A stretch of 64,000 nucleotides of DNA, taken from the NCBI GenBank assembly GCA_036272195.1, contig DATAZE010000044.1, positions 30,878 to 94,877 of the forward strand, written 5' to 3'. Made by a program: the position numbers and the translations under genes. Each line of letters starts with the position of its first letter. Within the stretch, counting starts at the first letter, position 1. This DNA is from DASXHY01 sp036272195 (GTDB lineage: Bacteria; Verrucomicrobiota; Verrucomicrobiia; Limisphaerales; DASXHY01). The notes under the pieces are model-generated. The model saw only the letters and a program-made list of their open reading frames with translations, was not told where the DNA came from and searched no databases. This document shows positions 42,053-50,187 of the stretch, in pieces.

Positions 42053-42708
42053 GCGAGGAATTTTTACCCAAACCGGTGTCTTTTCTCGTTTGCTTTGCGG
42101 TGAGGGAAGAAGTGGCATTTCCGTTACTGCCGGCGGAGCGGCTCATCACCGGCATGGGCCGCCGCAATGCCAGCACGAAGTTCCAGGAAGCGTTGCGCCG
42201 CCTGAGTCCGGAAAGAGTCCTCACCTGCGGTTTTGCCGGCGCACTGAATCCCGAATTCAAAATCGGCGATGTTTTGTTCAATGAAGATATCGATGCCGGG
42301 ATGAGCAAGGCGCTGCTGGCCGCGGGGACGATTCCAGCCAAATTTTATTGTTCTGTCCGCGTGGCCGTGACCGGTGCGGAGAAAGCGGAGTTGTGGCGGA
42401 CGACGGGCGCCGATGCGGTGGAAATGGAATCTTCCGTTATTCGCGCGCTCTGCCGTGAACGCGGAATTCCCAGCGCCACGATCCGGGTGATTTCAGACGC
42501 TGCCAATGACGATCTACCGCTCGATTTCAATGCCCTGATGACTTCAGAGCAGAAAATTTCCATCCCAAAATTGATGGCGCGGCTGGCGACATCCCCAAAG
42601 TCCATTCCGAAACTGATGCAGTTGCAACGCAACACGCGCTTTGCCGCGCGGAGACTCGGTGAGGTGTTAAACGGCCTACTGCATTCACTCAGGGACAGTG
42701 GCGCTTGA
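42049..42708 (+). CDS. Nucleoside phosphorylase/MTA-SAH nucleosidase-like protein
   Basis: A protein of 219 residues whose ATG overlaps the exonuclease stop. The nucleoside-phosphorylase fold is suggested by FLVCFAVREEVAFPLLPAER at the start, GMGRRNASTKF, LTCGFAGALNPEFKIGDVLF and the purine-site motif ADAVEMESSVIRAL. Near the end, RVISDAANDDLPLDF supplies the usual SD...D catalytic Asp. It may cleave 5'-methylthioadenosine, adenosylhomocysteine or, as in hopanoid gene clusters (HpnG), an adenosylhopane; the hpn genes next door make the last attractive. Its 3' end overlaps the EamA-type gene on the other strand by 24 bases. Confidence 0.82.
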   Translation: MSEEFLPKPVSFLVCFAVREEVAFPLLPAERLITGMGRRNASTKFQEALRRLSPERVLTCGFAGALNPEFKIGDVLFNEDIDAGMSKALLAAGTIPAKFYCSVRVAVTGAEKAELWRTTGADAVEMESSVIRALCRERGIPSATIRVISDAANDDLPLDFNALMTSEQKISIPKLMARLATSPKSIPKLMQLQRNTRFAARRLGEVLNGLLHSLRDSGA

Positions 42709-43116
42709 GGAGGCGGCGGCAGCCTTGGCGCGCTCGTTGGCCTTCTCGCTATAGCCGATGAGAACGGCCCCGGCCACCACCAGCACCACGCCAGCCCACC
42801 GCATCGGCGGCACTTTCTCGCCGAGAAAAATAATTGCAGCAACGGTCGCGAATACGAAACTCAACCCCGTCAACGGCCAGAGCAAACTGATGTCGTTCCC
42901 GGACATCAAAATGAGCAGGGTGACGAAAAAGAGCGCTTCAAAAAAAACTCCCAAAAGGATGTTTCTGCTGGTGACACCTGCTTTGACGATGCGCGCCACT
43001 TCGCTGACACTGATTTTTTTCACGTCGCCAATCTGCCCCATGCCTTTTTTCAACATAACGACGCCGATGGATTCGAAGGTGAGGCCGATGAGAAGGATGA
43101 TTAAAAATTTAAGCAT
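42685..43116 (-). CDS. EamA/SMR-type small membrane transporter
   Basis: A protein of 143 residues with four helices (LIILLIGLTFESIGVVMLKK, LGVFFEALFFVTLLILMSGN, LLWPLTGLSFVFATVAAIIF, WAGVVLVVAGAVLIGYSEKA), half the size of a DMT permease and like the SMR/EamA one-domain units. FLGEKVPPMRWAGVVLVVAG is the EamA motif. It probably dimerises. It is last in the eleven-gene minus-strand run, 15 bases after hpnK, and might move a lipid precursor or sugar-lipid, but this is inference. Its 3' end overlaps the phosphorylase-like gene. Confidence 0.8.
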   Translation of the reverse strand: MLKFLIILLIGLTFESIGVVMLKKGMGQIGDVKKISVSEVARIVKAGVTSRNILLGVFFEALFFVTLLILMSGNDISLLWPLTGLSFVFATVAAIIFLGEKVPPMRWAGVVLVVAGAVLIGYSEKANERAKAAAASSSATVPE

Positions 43117-43131
43117 AATTTTGGATTCGGT

Positions 43132-44031
43132 TCACAAATCCTGGTAACGAATGAGCTGGATGCCCGTTTTTTTGACCTGCTCTTTCACGCGCGGGCTGAC
43201 CAAAGCGTCGAACTCATGTTTAAAGTTGTCGAGGGAGGGGTGGGAGTAAAGCTCTGATTCGCCACGGGGCAGCCGGGGCAGGAGTTTCAAAATATAGGCT
43301 TCATCCACGCGCGCATTTTGCAGCAGGCCAAAAACTTTTTGCGTGTGGTGAATATGTTTTTTCCGAAAGGCCGCCCGCGCGCGCACGGAGAGAATAAAAT
43401 AAATCATCGCGTGCAGGGCGCGATACAATCGGTGGCCGCTCGCCAGTGGGACATCCAGCCAGAACGGATCGCGCGTGAGGCGCATGCGGTCGATGCCGAG
43501 AGTGTCCGCATCTTCGATCAAAATGCTGAATACGGTGGGATGCAAGTGCAGGTGCAGATGGCCGTTGACGTGGTCCAACGATAATCCCGTGGCGCGGAAG
43601 CGCGCGAATTGCGCATGAATCTCCTGGCGCAATTGTTCACGCAAGGCACGGTGAAAGAAGTAACGAAATCCCACTCTTACCGGGTCATTTAAAAATTCCT
43701 GGCGCTCATTCACGAGACCGGGAATTTCGCTCTGGGGCAGCGCGGAGTGGCCCATCAATAATGTGAGATGCAGCCCGACGCCGAGGGCGGGATTCTGTTT
43801 CGCCAGTCCGACCGCTTCGCTGCACGAAGCTTCGTTGACCATCAGGCTGGCGGTGGTGAGAATACCCTCGCGATGCGCGCGGATGACCGCCTCGTTGATG
43901 GAATGGGAGAGACCGAAGTCGTCCGCGTTGACAATCAGCCGGTGCGTCGAGGTTCCGGGTCCAACCGGCGGAGATTTCATCTGACTATTTTCTGGCCGGG
44001 ATTCCACACCTGACATTTCAGACAATGCCAT
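43132..44031 (-). CDS. hpnK: HpnK/ChbG-like carbohydrate deacetylase
   Basis: A protein of 299 residues. The YdjC/ChbG/HpnK deacetylase fold shows HRLIVNADDFGLSHSINEAV with the metal-binding Asp-Asp at about residue 37, and LSLDHVNGHLHLHLHPTVFS with the histidines. HpnK is found in hopanoid clusters, where it is thought to deacetylate a sugar on the hopanoid side chain. The start overlaps the end of the squalene synthase-like gene by 14 bases; a start at the internal ATG (MKSPPVGPG) is possible. Followed by the EamA-type gene. Confidence 0.85.
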   Translation of the reverse strand: MALSEMSGVESRPENSQMKSPPVGPGTSTHRLIVNADDFGLSHSINEAVIRAHREGILTTASLMVNEASCSEAVGLAKQNPALGVGLHLTLLMGHSALPQSEIPGLVNERQEFLNDPVRVGFRYFFHRALREQLRQEIHAQFARFRATGLSLDHVNGHLHLHLHPTVFSILIEDADTLGIDRMRLTRDPFWLDVPLASGHRLYRALHAMIYFILSVRARAAFRKKHIHHTQKVFGLLQNARVDEAYILKLLPRLPRGESELYSHPSLDNFKHEFDALVSPRVKEQVKKTGIQLIRYQDL

Positions 44032-44887
44032 AGTTGGGTGAGGTGGCGCCGGAAATGAAACGGCACCAGGACCGTAAAATCAGGAGAATTTTCTGGCCCT
44101 TGCTAAGGCGGGTCGGTTCGGGGCCGAAGACGTTGAACTGCTGCCGCTCCAGTTTCCGCAACAGGCGCCAGTAAACCGAGCCCATCAATTCGGCAGCGAC
44201 CATCGAGCGACGGTCTTCTGCCGGCAAGGTTTCGCGGGCCAGTTGATAAAACTTCCGCGCGCGGGCGGCGACGCTTTCGGCCAGGTTGCGAAAACGATCC
44301 GAGTATTGGAAATTCAAAATCTCCTGCTCCGTGACTTTGAAGCGGGCGAGTTCGGATTGCGGCAAATAAATCCTTCCGCGTTCGGCGTCAGTGCGCACGT
44401 CGCGCAAAATGTTGGTCAATTGAAGCGCCTTGCCGAGGTAGATCGCGTAGTCGCGGCAGGCCGGACTGCGGTGGCCGAAAATTTCAATGCTTAACAAACC
44501 CACCACGGAGGCAACACGATAGCAATAAAGCTCCAGTTGCTCGTAGCTTTCGTAACGTTTGATTTGCAGGTCCATCTCGCATCCCTGAATGAGCTCGTCG
44601 AACAAGGCGAACGGCAGGTGAAACTCGCGAGCGACCGGTTGCATCTCACGATTCACTGCGAACTGAGGCGCTCCATTTTCACACGCGCGACGCACATCCG
44701 CCCGCCAGGCGGCGAGTTGCTCGCGGCGTTTTTCAGCGGGCACGAGTTCGTCGTCCGCAACGTCATCCACTTCGCGGCAGAAGGCGTAAAGAACCGACAT
44801 GGCGTCCCGCTTGGCCTTGGGCAAAAGAATGAACGCGAGCGCGAGATTGGAAGCGCTTTTTTGGGTGATCGTCCGGCTTTCTTGCAT
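44018..44887 (-). CDS. hpnD: Squalene/phytoene synthase family (HpnD-like)
   Basis: A protein of 289 residues. The two Asp-rich Mg2+ sites are intact: FCREVDDVADDELV (about residue 37) and LTNILRDVRTDAERGRIYLP (about 165-175). The length and the adjacent hpnK gene favour HpnD, the presqualene diphosphate synthase of the three-enzyme bacterial squalene route; phytoene synthase is the alternative because no hpnC or hpnE is in the window. It starts three bases after the end of a small membrane protein gene and overlaps hpnK by 14 bases. Confidence 0.87.
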   Translation of the reverse strand: MQESRTITQKSASNLALAFILLPKAKRDAMSVLYAFCREVDDVADDELVPAEKRREQLAAWRADVRRACENGAPQFAVNREMQPVAREFHLPFALFDELIQGCEMDLQIKRYESYEQLELYCYRVASVVGLLSIEIFGHRSPACRDYAIYLGKALQLTNILRDVRTDAERGRIYLPQSELARFKVTEQEILNFQYSDRFRNLAESVAARARKFYQLARETLPAEDRRSMVAAELMGSVYWRLLRKLERQQFNVFGPEPTRLSKGQKILLILRSWCRFISGATSPNYGIV

Positions 44888-44890
44888 GGC

Positions 44891-45259
44891 TCAGGGGCCT
44901 GGCGGCGGTTCGCGGCGTGGCGGGGGCAATCCGCCAACCTGAGAGAGGGTGGGATTGACGGGACGCTCGCGCCGATGGGCGCGATGACGCTTTCTGCCGA
45001 AGAGCCGGGCGACGCCGGATTTTCTTTTCCGCCGCTCCGGCAGGCCACCGTTTGAATCATCGGATGGGGAAGCGTGATGATACGAATGTCTGCGACGCCG
45101 CGGTTTCCGCAAAAACGCGGCCCACATGAAACCCGTCAGCGCAATCAGGAACAAAAGTCCAACGACGATGATAACCTCATGCGCGCTTGATGCGGGGTTG
45201 TTCCAAAATCCCCAGAAAGTTTCGCCGTCGTCTTGCGCCAATAATACCAAGTGCATCAT
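44891..45259 (-). CDS. Small basic membrane protein of unknown function
   Basis: A protein of 122 residues, not recognised. One transmembrane helix (HEVIIVVGLLFLIALTGFMW) follows an acidic N terminus (LAQDDGETFWGFWNNPASS). The rest is strongly basic and Pro-rich (FLRKPRRRRHSYHH, RRKRKSGVARLFGRKRHRAH, PPPRREPPPG). Basic cytosolic tails of this kind can bind nucleic acid or acidic lipid head groups. Its stop is three bases before the hpnD start, and its start shares one base with the stop of the NtrC-like gene, so it is tightly coupled to both. Confidence 0.65.
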   Translation of the reverse strand: MMHLVLLAQDDGETFWGFWNNPASSAHEVIIVVGLLFLIALTGFMWAAFLRKPRRRRHSYHHASPSDDSNGGLPERRKRKSGVARLFGRKRHRAHRRERPVNPTLSQVGGLPPPRREPPPGP

Positions 45260-46680
45260 TAAGAAACTTCCTTTCCCGACGCGACATTTTTTTCATCGTC
45301 GTTCTCGCCGGGCAATGAGAGGTTCAGCCGTTGCATGCGATAACGCAAGGCGTGCCGGCTGATCTTCAATTGTTCGGCGGTCTTGCCGAGATTGAAACCG
45401 TTTCGTTCCAATATATCAGCAATCAGTTGCCGCTCAAAAGCTGTCACCAGCTCATCCAAAGATTCATTGCCGGTCATTTTCGGCGCGACAGACTTGTGCA
45501 ACTGCGCTTCCACCTGGAAATCGGGCAGGCTCGCAGCCTGGATTTCTTCCGCCCGCTCGAGGATGAGGGCGCGTTCGATGACGTTCTTCAATTCGCGCAC
45601 GTTGCCCGGCCAATGGTGCGCGAGAAGTTTTCGCGCGGCGGGAAGCGAAAGCGACTTCACGCGCTTATTCATGGTAGCGCTGAAATGCTTTAGAAAATGC
45701 TCGGCGAGCAAGGGCACGTCGTCATCGCGTTCGCGCAACGGCGGCAGGCGGAATTGCACGACGTTCAAGCGATGAAATAAATCCTCGCGGAAATGGCCTT
45801 CCCGAATGGCCTGCACGATGTCGCGATTGGTGGCGGCAATCAGGCGGACGTTGACGCGCAGCTCCTGGGTGCCGCCGACGCGGGTAAAGGAGCCATCTTC
45901 GAGAAAACGCAGCAGCTTGGCTTGCAACGGCCGGCTCATGTCCGCGATTTCATCCAGAAAAATGGTGCCGCCGTTGGCTTCTTCGACGAGGCCGGGTTTT
46001 TGTTTTATCGCGCCGGTGAACGCGCCTTTTTCGTGGCCGAACAGTTCGCTTTCGAGCAGTGTTTCGGGAATCGCGGCGCAATTGATACGCACGTAGCGGG
46101 CCTTGCGCCGATTACTCAGGCTGTGTACCGCGCCCGCAACCAGTTCCTTGCCCGTGCCGCTCTCACCGAGAATCAAGATACGCGTGTCAGTCGGCGCGAC
46201 GGTTTGAATCAACTCGCGCACTTCGCGCATTTTGCCAGATTCGCCGACGATTTCGTCCAATTGGGCAGCGCCGCCCGCGCGCGCGCGGAGATCGGCATTT
46301 TCCTGGAGCAGTCGATAGCGCTCGGCGCAGCGCGCCACGGCATGCAGCAATTCTTCCGGAGCAAAGGGCTTGGAAAGATAATCGACCGCGCCGGCTTTGA
46401 TGGCTTCAACAGCCAGCTTGGGTGTGGCAAACGCCGTAATCATCAGGGCCGGCGTTTCTGGCCAGAGCTTACGCAGGTTCGCGAGAAATTCGTATCCGGT
46501 CATGCCCCCGAGCCGCGCGTCGGTGATGACCATGAAAAAAGTCTCGCGGGTCATCAGCACCTGCGCTTCTTCCGCGGACTCGGCCGTTTGCACGGAATAG
46601 CCGTCATCGCTCAACATCGTCTTGAGCGATGCGCGCATGTTTTTCTCGTCATCGACGACGAGGACGGAAGGGAGGTTCAT
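45259..46680 (-). CDS. NtrC-family sigma-54-dependent response regulator
   Basis: A protein of 473 residues. Receiver with Asp54 in VITDARLGG, AAA+ ATPase with Walker A GESGTGKE, the sigma-54 contact loop GAFTGA (in HEKGAFTGAIKQ), Walker B GGTIFLDEIAD and sensor HWPGNVRELKNVI. The C-terminal Fis-type helix-turn-helix is LGKTAEQLKISRHALRYRMQ. It activates sigma-54 promoters when phosphorylated by the kinase encoded immediately upstream (overlap of four bases). Its targets are unknown; the only sigma-54-type promoter I found in the window is at 22824. Confidence 0.95.
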   Translation of the reverse strand: MNLPSVLVVDDEKNMRASLKTMLSDDGYSVQTAESAEEAQVLMTRETFFMVITDARLGGMTGYEFLANLRKLWPETPALMITAFATPKLAVEAIKAGAVDYLSKPFAPEELLHAVARCAERYRLLQENADLRARAGGAAQLDEIVGESGKMREVRELIQTVAPTDTRILILGESGTGKELVAGAVHSLSNRRKARYVRINCAAIPETLLESELFGHEKGAFTGAIKQKPGLVEEANGGTIFLDEIADMSRPLQAKLLRFLEDGSFTRVGGTQELRVNVRLIAATNRDIVQAIREGHFREDLFHRLNVVQFRLPPLRERDDDVPLLAEHFLKHFSATMNKRVKSLSLPAARKLLAHHWPGNVRELKNVIERALILERAEEIQAASLPDFQVEAQLHKSVAPKMTGNESLDELVTAFERQLIADILERNGFNLGKTAEQLKISRHALRYRMQRLNLSLPGENDDEKNVASGKEVS

Positions 46681-48185
46681 AACGGCCGCATTACTGTTTT
46701 TGCAGGGAAGGTTAAGATGAATCGAGCGCCTTTTCCAAGCTCAGATTCGGCCCTCACTTTGCCAGCGTAGAGCTCCACATTATGCTTCACGATGGCCAGG
46801 CCGAGACCCGTGCCCTTCTCTTTGGTTGAATAATATTGCTCGAACACTTTTTCGACCCGGTCGGGAGGAATTCCCGGGCCGGTGTCCGCGATCGCAATTT
46901 CGATGGAGTCACCGTGGCTGACGACCGCGACTGTTATTCTGCCCTTTCCGTTGAGTGCCTCGCGCGCGTTTTGAAGGATGTTAATCAGAATCTGCGAGAG
47001 ATGCTGGCGTTGCATGAGGAGGGGCGGCAAATGCGGAGCGTAACGGCGGTCCACCTGGACGCCGGTCTCCATGGCCGCAGGAAAGGTTTGGCCGATCGCG
47101 CCATCAACTTCATTGACCAGGTCGAGCTTTTCAACGTGGCCATCGCTGAGTTGAGCGTAGCCCATTATTTGAGTGATGATTTTGTCCGAGCGTTCCACTT
47201 CCTCCCTGATGATTTCCAACTGCTTGGAAATATCAGTCCGGCCTTCCTTCACCGCGCGTTGCAGGGAGAAGACCGCGTTGTTGATAATCGCCAGCGGGTT
47301 CTTGATCTGGTGCGCGAACTCGGCGGAAAGACGGCTGGCGGAACGCAATTGGCCTTCCCTCACGTCGAATTCCCGCGAGTCCTCTATCGCCCGCCGCAAT
47401 ACCTGCACGCCATAACAACACGCGGTCAGCAGCCACAAGACAATCACGCGCGGAAAGTCGGGGTCCGCTGGAGTTTCCTCCTGTTTGGACGGCAGCCCTT
47501 GTATCCAGGCATAATTCGTCCGGGCCAGGCGGTTGGTGTTCGCCAGCGGACCGATTGCATTGGTGGGTAAAGACGCCAGATTCGTCGTGATCAGCCGATT
47601 GGTGGCTGACACGGACGCAACCGTGTTTGTTGTCGCGCGACCGTGCAGGACCGCGGGAGCCTGCAACTCGGCCAAGGCAACTTTTGGATACAGTAGCCCG
47701 GCGCTCAAATAGAAAAATCCGAGCAATAGGTTTAAGACGATTTGCGGCGTCGCGAGCGGAATACTCACGGCGTTCAGCACGATTAACACGGGGTAGAGCC
47801 AATAGGCGATGCTGCCAAAGCCATCCGTGATGACTACCAGCCCGGAAACGAAAAGGCCGTCGAGCAATCCCAGCGTGAACACGAGCCATTGAAACAGTTC
47901 CGCTGGAAAACGCCGCCAGTAAACGAAGAATGCGCCAATGCCGACATTGCAACCGGTGTAGACGAGGAAATATTTTTTTAAGAAATCCAGCGCGACGTCA
48001 TGCGCACTGGGCGCCTCCTGGCTCCACGCTGACGTGAAAAAGTAGTAAAGAATGACGGCAATGATCCCGGCTTTGGCGGGAAGGACGACGTGCAGTTGCA
48101 TCCTCACGATGCGGCGGGCCTGTTGCTCCGGCTCGGGCCGGAAGGTCAACAGCCCCTTCGTCCATCGTGAATCGAGAAATTTCAT
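46677..48185 (-). CDS. NtrB-like membrane sensor histidine kinase
   Basis: A protein of 502 residues. The N-terminal half has six or more helices (for example LPAKAGIIAVILYYFFTSAW, WLVFTLGLLDGLFVSGLVVI) with an Asn/Thr-rich extracytoplasmic loop (TNRLITTNLASLPTNAIGPL). The kinase core has the His in RLSAEFAHQIKNPLAIINNA, N box ILINILQNAREAL, G boxes ADTGPGIP and KGTGLGLAIV. The HQIKNPL form is typical of NtrB-type kinases. Its cognate regulator is the NtrC-family gene overlapping it by four bases. The signal sensed is unknown. Confidence 0.92.
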   Translation of the reverse strand: MKFLDSRWTKGLLTFRPEPEQQARRIVRMQLHVVLPAKAGIIAVILYYFFTSAWSQEAPSAHDVALDFLKKYFLVYTGCNVGIGAFFVYWRRFPAELFQWLVFTLGLLDGLFVSGLVVITDGFGSIAYWLYPVLIVLNAVSIPLATPQIVLNLLLGFFYLSAGLLYPKVALAELQAPAVLHGRATTNTVASVSATNRLITTNLASLPTNAIGPLANTNRLARTNYAWIQGLPSKQEETPADPDFPRVIVLWLLTACCYGVQVLRRAIEDSREFDVREGQLRSASRLSAEFAHQIKNPLAIINNAVFSLQRAVKEGRTDISKQLEIIREEVERSDKIITQIMGYAQLSDGHVEKLDLVNEVDGAIGQTFPAAMETGVQVDRRYAPHLPPLLMQRQHLSQILINILQNAREALNGKGRITVAVVSHGDSIEIAIADTGPGIPPDRVEKVFEQYYSTKEKGTGLGLAIVKHNVELYAGKVRAESELGKGARFILTFPAKTVMRPL

Positions 48186-48227
48186 TGAACGGATACGGAC
48201 TGCAGCCCGCCACTCGTGACAGCCGTT

Positions 48228-48767
48228 TCAACCCAGCAATTCCATCGCGCGCTCCGCCACTTTGTCCACCGGCCACAAGCGGCCAATGCCCTCGTAACCG
48301 CAGGAAAGCATGCCTTCCTCCGGACCGATAAATTCCACGCCACGTTTTTTGAGCGTCGCCACATTTTGCTGCGTGGCCGGGTGCAGCCACATTTTTCCGT
48401 TCATTGCGGGGGCGATTAAAATTTTCGCCTGCGGATTCAACGCGAGCGCGATGCACGTCAGCGCGTCATCGGCCAGACCGAGCGCGAGCTTAGCAATGGT
48501 GTTCGCCGTGGCGGGCGCGATGAGCAACAGGGCGGCTTCATCCGCCAGTTTGATATGCGTTGGTTTCCAGCCTTCCTCCTCGTCATACAGACCGGTGACC
48601 ACCGGGTTTCGCGAAAGGGTTTTGAATGGGAGCGCGGTGATGAACTGTTGCGCGTCCGCCGTCATAACCACACGGACATCGGCGCCCCGCTTGGTGAGCA
48701 AGCTCGCCAGGTCCGCCGCGCGATGGGCGGCAATGGAGCCCGTAACGCCAAGAACGATGTTTTTCAT
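48228..48767 (-). CDS. coaC: Phosphopantothenoylcysteine decarboxylase (stand-alone CoaC)
   Basis: A protein of 179 residues: only the flavoprotein half of the usual CoaBC fusion. VLGVTGSIAAHRAADLASLL binds FMN, LLLIAPATANTIAKLALGLA is the core, and LIAPAMNGKMWLHPATQQNV carries the PAMNxxMW motif. Decarboxylates phosphopantothenoylcysteine in coenzyme A synthesis. CoaB (the ligase half) must be elsewhere. It follows yicC, gmk and a toxin-antitoxin pair, a slight change from the common yicC-gmk-rpoZ-coaBC order. Twelve bases separate it from the PIN-domain gene. Confidence 0.92.
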   Translation of the reverse strand: MKNIVLGVTGSIAAHRAADLASLLTKRGADVRVVMTADAQQFITALPFKTLSRNPVVTGLYDEEEGWKPTHIKLADEAALLLIAPATANTIAKLALGLADDALTCIALALNPQAKILIAPAMNGKMWLHPATQQNVATLKKRGVEFIGPEEGMLSCGYEGIGRLWPVDKVAERAMELLG

Positions 48768-48779
48768 TTAAATTCCACG

Positions 48780-49172
48780 CTAAGAGGGAATCCACAGAAC
48801 CGGGATCCGCTCACGGCCTTGACGGCGGCGATACCACTCGAAATGTTCGTCGTCCGTAACAATTTTTGAATTGGGCCGCAGTTCGCTGGCCCGAACGAGA
48901 GTCGCGTCGGCAAAATCCATTTCCGGCGAATATTTGTCCAACAATGCGGCCACTGCCGATTTCTCCGTCTGCAAATCCAGTAGAAACTGATAGTCGGGGA
49001 GGATTTTTGCGGATACCGAAGGATCTCCCACCAAATGGCTCGCTTCCGTGAATGCAGCAGCGGTTGTCCATAACTGGCCTTTGTGCTTTTCAAAGAATTC
49101 CTGAGCCCATTTGCGCCGCGAGGGCGTTTTGGAAAATGGGCTGACAATGAAACTTGCGTCAGCGAGAAACAT
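48780..49172 (-). CDS. PIN-domain toxin (VapC-like)
   Basis: A protein of 130 residues. PIN-domain RNase pattern: MFLADASFIVSPF (Asp5), AAFTEASHLVG (Glu43), EMDFADATLVRAS (Asp89) and SKIVTDDEHF (Asp107/108). These four acidic positions form the Mg2+ site, so the enzyme should be active. It starts within the last 14 bases of the antitoxin gene, the usual VapBC arrangement. Likely cuts RNA, possibly tRNA, when the antitoxin is lost. Confidence 0.88.
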   Translation of the reverse strand: MFLADASFIVSPFSKTPSRRKWAQEFFEKHKGQLWTTAAAFTEASHLVGDPSVSAKILPDYQFLLDLQTEKSAVAALLDKYSPEMDFADATLVRASELRPNSKIVTDDEHFEWYRRRQGRERIPVLWIPS

Positions 49173-49410
49173 GGCGTTTTAAAATGGCGGATCGAATTTT
49201 TTCCCGTTCGGTTTTTCCGGGGAGGTCGGGCAAGGTAAAACCGCTCCGGCTCAATTCCAAACTCGCAGGCTCCGCCTCGATTTGTCGGGCCTCGTTACGG
49301 GCGGCCTGACGCAAAAATTCAGCGAGCGATACGCCCCGCCGTTTAGCCGCGCGCCGGAAGAGGGCGCTTTCCTCCTGCTTTAAACGCATCGGATAAATAT
49401 TGTTTGACAT
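49159..49410 (-). CDS. Ribbon-helix-helix antitoxin of the PIN toxin
   Basis: A protein of 83 residues from the ATG at 49410. The frame extends upstream to 49446 but that would remove the promoter, so the internal ATG is chosen. IYPMRLKQEESALFRRAAKR and RGVSLAEFLRQAARNEARQ have the strand-helix-helix pattern of CopG/RHH proteins. The rest (LELSRSGFTLPDLPGKTERE) would wrap the toxin. It overlaps the toxin gene by 14 bases. With its own promoter (49418-49446) the pair is a self-contained module. Confidence 0.82.
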   Translation of the reverse strand: MSNNIYPMRLKQEESALFRRAAKRRGVSLAEFLRQAARNEARQIEAEPASLELSRSGFTLPDLPGKTEREKIRSAILKRHVSR

Positions 49411-49446
49411 ACAGCTGTGTATATCACATTTGCGCCAGCGAGTCAA
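49411..49446 (-). promoter_or_regulatory. Consensus promoter and operator of the toxin-antitoxin pair
   Basis: On the minus strand: -35 TTGACT (complement of 49441-49446), a 17-base spacer, -10 TATACA (complement of 49418-49423), then seven bases to the antitoxin ATG at 49410. The predicted start of transcription falls at or next to the ATG, so the mRNA should be leaderless. The seven bases plus the last base of the -10 contain the palindrome ACAGCTGT (49411-49418), a candidate operator. Confidence 0.75.
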
Positions 49447-49467
49447 CGAAAGCGCTGCAGCGCCCGC

Positions 49468-50187
49468 TCACAACTCAGGCGCCACCGCCCGGGCTGAGCG
49501 CATTTTTTCCGCCTCAATGATCGCCTGCATCCGTCGCAGATCCGCTCCAATACTGTCGCTGATAATCAGGTAATCAAAGTTTTTCCACTGGCCGATTTCC
49601 TGCCGTGCGACGCTCAATCGCTTTTGAATATTCGTCGTTGAATCCGTGCCGCGCTTTTTCAGGCGCGCTTCCAAAACAGTGAGCGAGGGCGGCGTGAGGA
49701 AAACGGAAACCAGCGCGCGTTTGAGTTCTGCATCCTCTTCCGTGCGCGCACGAATCGCCGCGGCGCCCTGTACATCCACGTTCAGCAAAACGTCCTTGCC
49801 GTCGCGCAGCTTGCTGAGCACCTCGGATTTCAAAGTACCGTAACTCTGGCCGTAGACGGTGGCGTGCTCGAGAAAATTTCCCGCCTGCACGCGCTTGAGA
49901 AAGGAGCCTGCATCGAGAAAATAATAATCCACTCCATCCCGCTCGCCGATCCTGGGCTCGCGGGTCGTGCAAGTGATGGCGCGCGCCATGTCCGGGCGCG
50001 CGGCGAGCAATTGCTGGCAAAGGGTCGTCTTTCCGCCGCCGGACGGCGCCGAAAGCAACACGAGCAGCGGACTGAGAGTCGCGCTCTTAATAGGCGCGTC
50101 CGCTTTGTGGCCGCCCTGTTTGGGTGCGACCGACGATGCTTGAGCTTCGACTTTCATTTTGTCCTTCACTCTTCGCTTGCGGCTCAT
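49468..50187 (-). CDS. gmk: Guanylate kinase
   Basis: A protein of 239 residues, with about 40 residues before the P-loop domain. Converts GMP to GDP. The P-loop is SAPSGGGKTT (about 46-55), followed by the guanylate-binding ITCTTREPRIGERDGVDYYF and LNVDVQGAAAIRARTEEDAE. The Arg/Lys lid EARLKKRGTDSTTNIQKRLS is complete. The extended N terminus could be partly untranslated if an internal ATG (residue 11) is used. Its start overlaps yicC by four bases. Confidence 0.95.
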   Translation of the reverse strand: MSRKRRVKDKMKVEAQASSVAPKQGGHKADAPIKSATLSPLLVLLSAPSGGGKTTLCQQLLAARPDMARAITCTTREPRIGERDGVDYYFLDAGSFLKRVQAGNFLEHATVYGQSYGTLKSEVLSKLRDGKDVLLNVDVQGAAAIRARTEEDAELKRALVSVFLTPPSLTVLEARLKKRGTDSTTNIQKRLSVARQEIGQWKNFDYLIISDSIGADLRRMQAIIEAEKMRSARAVAPEL

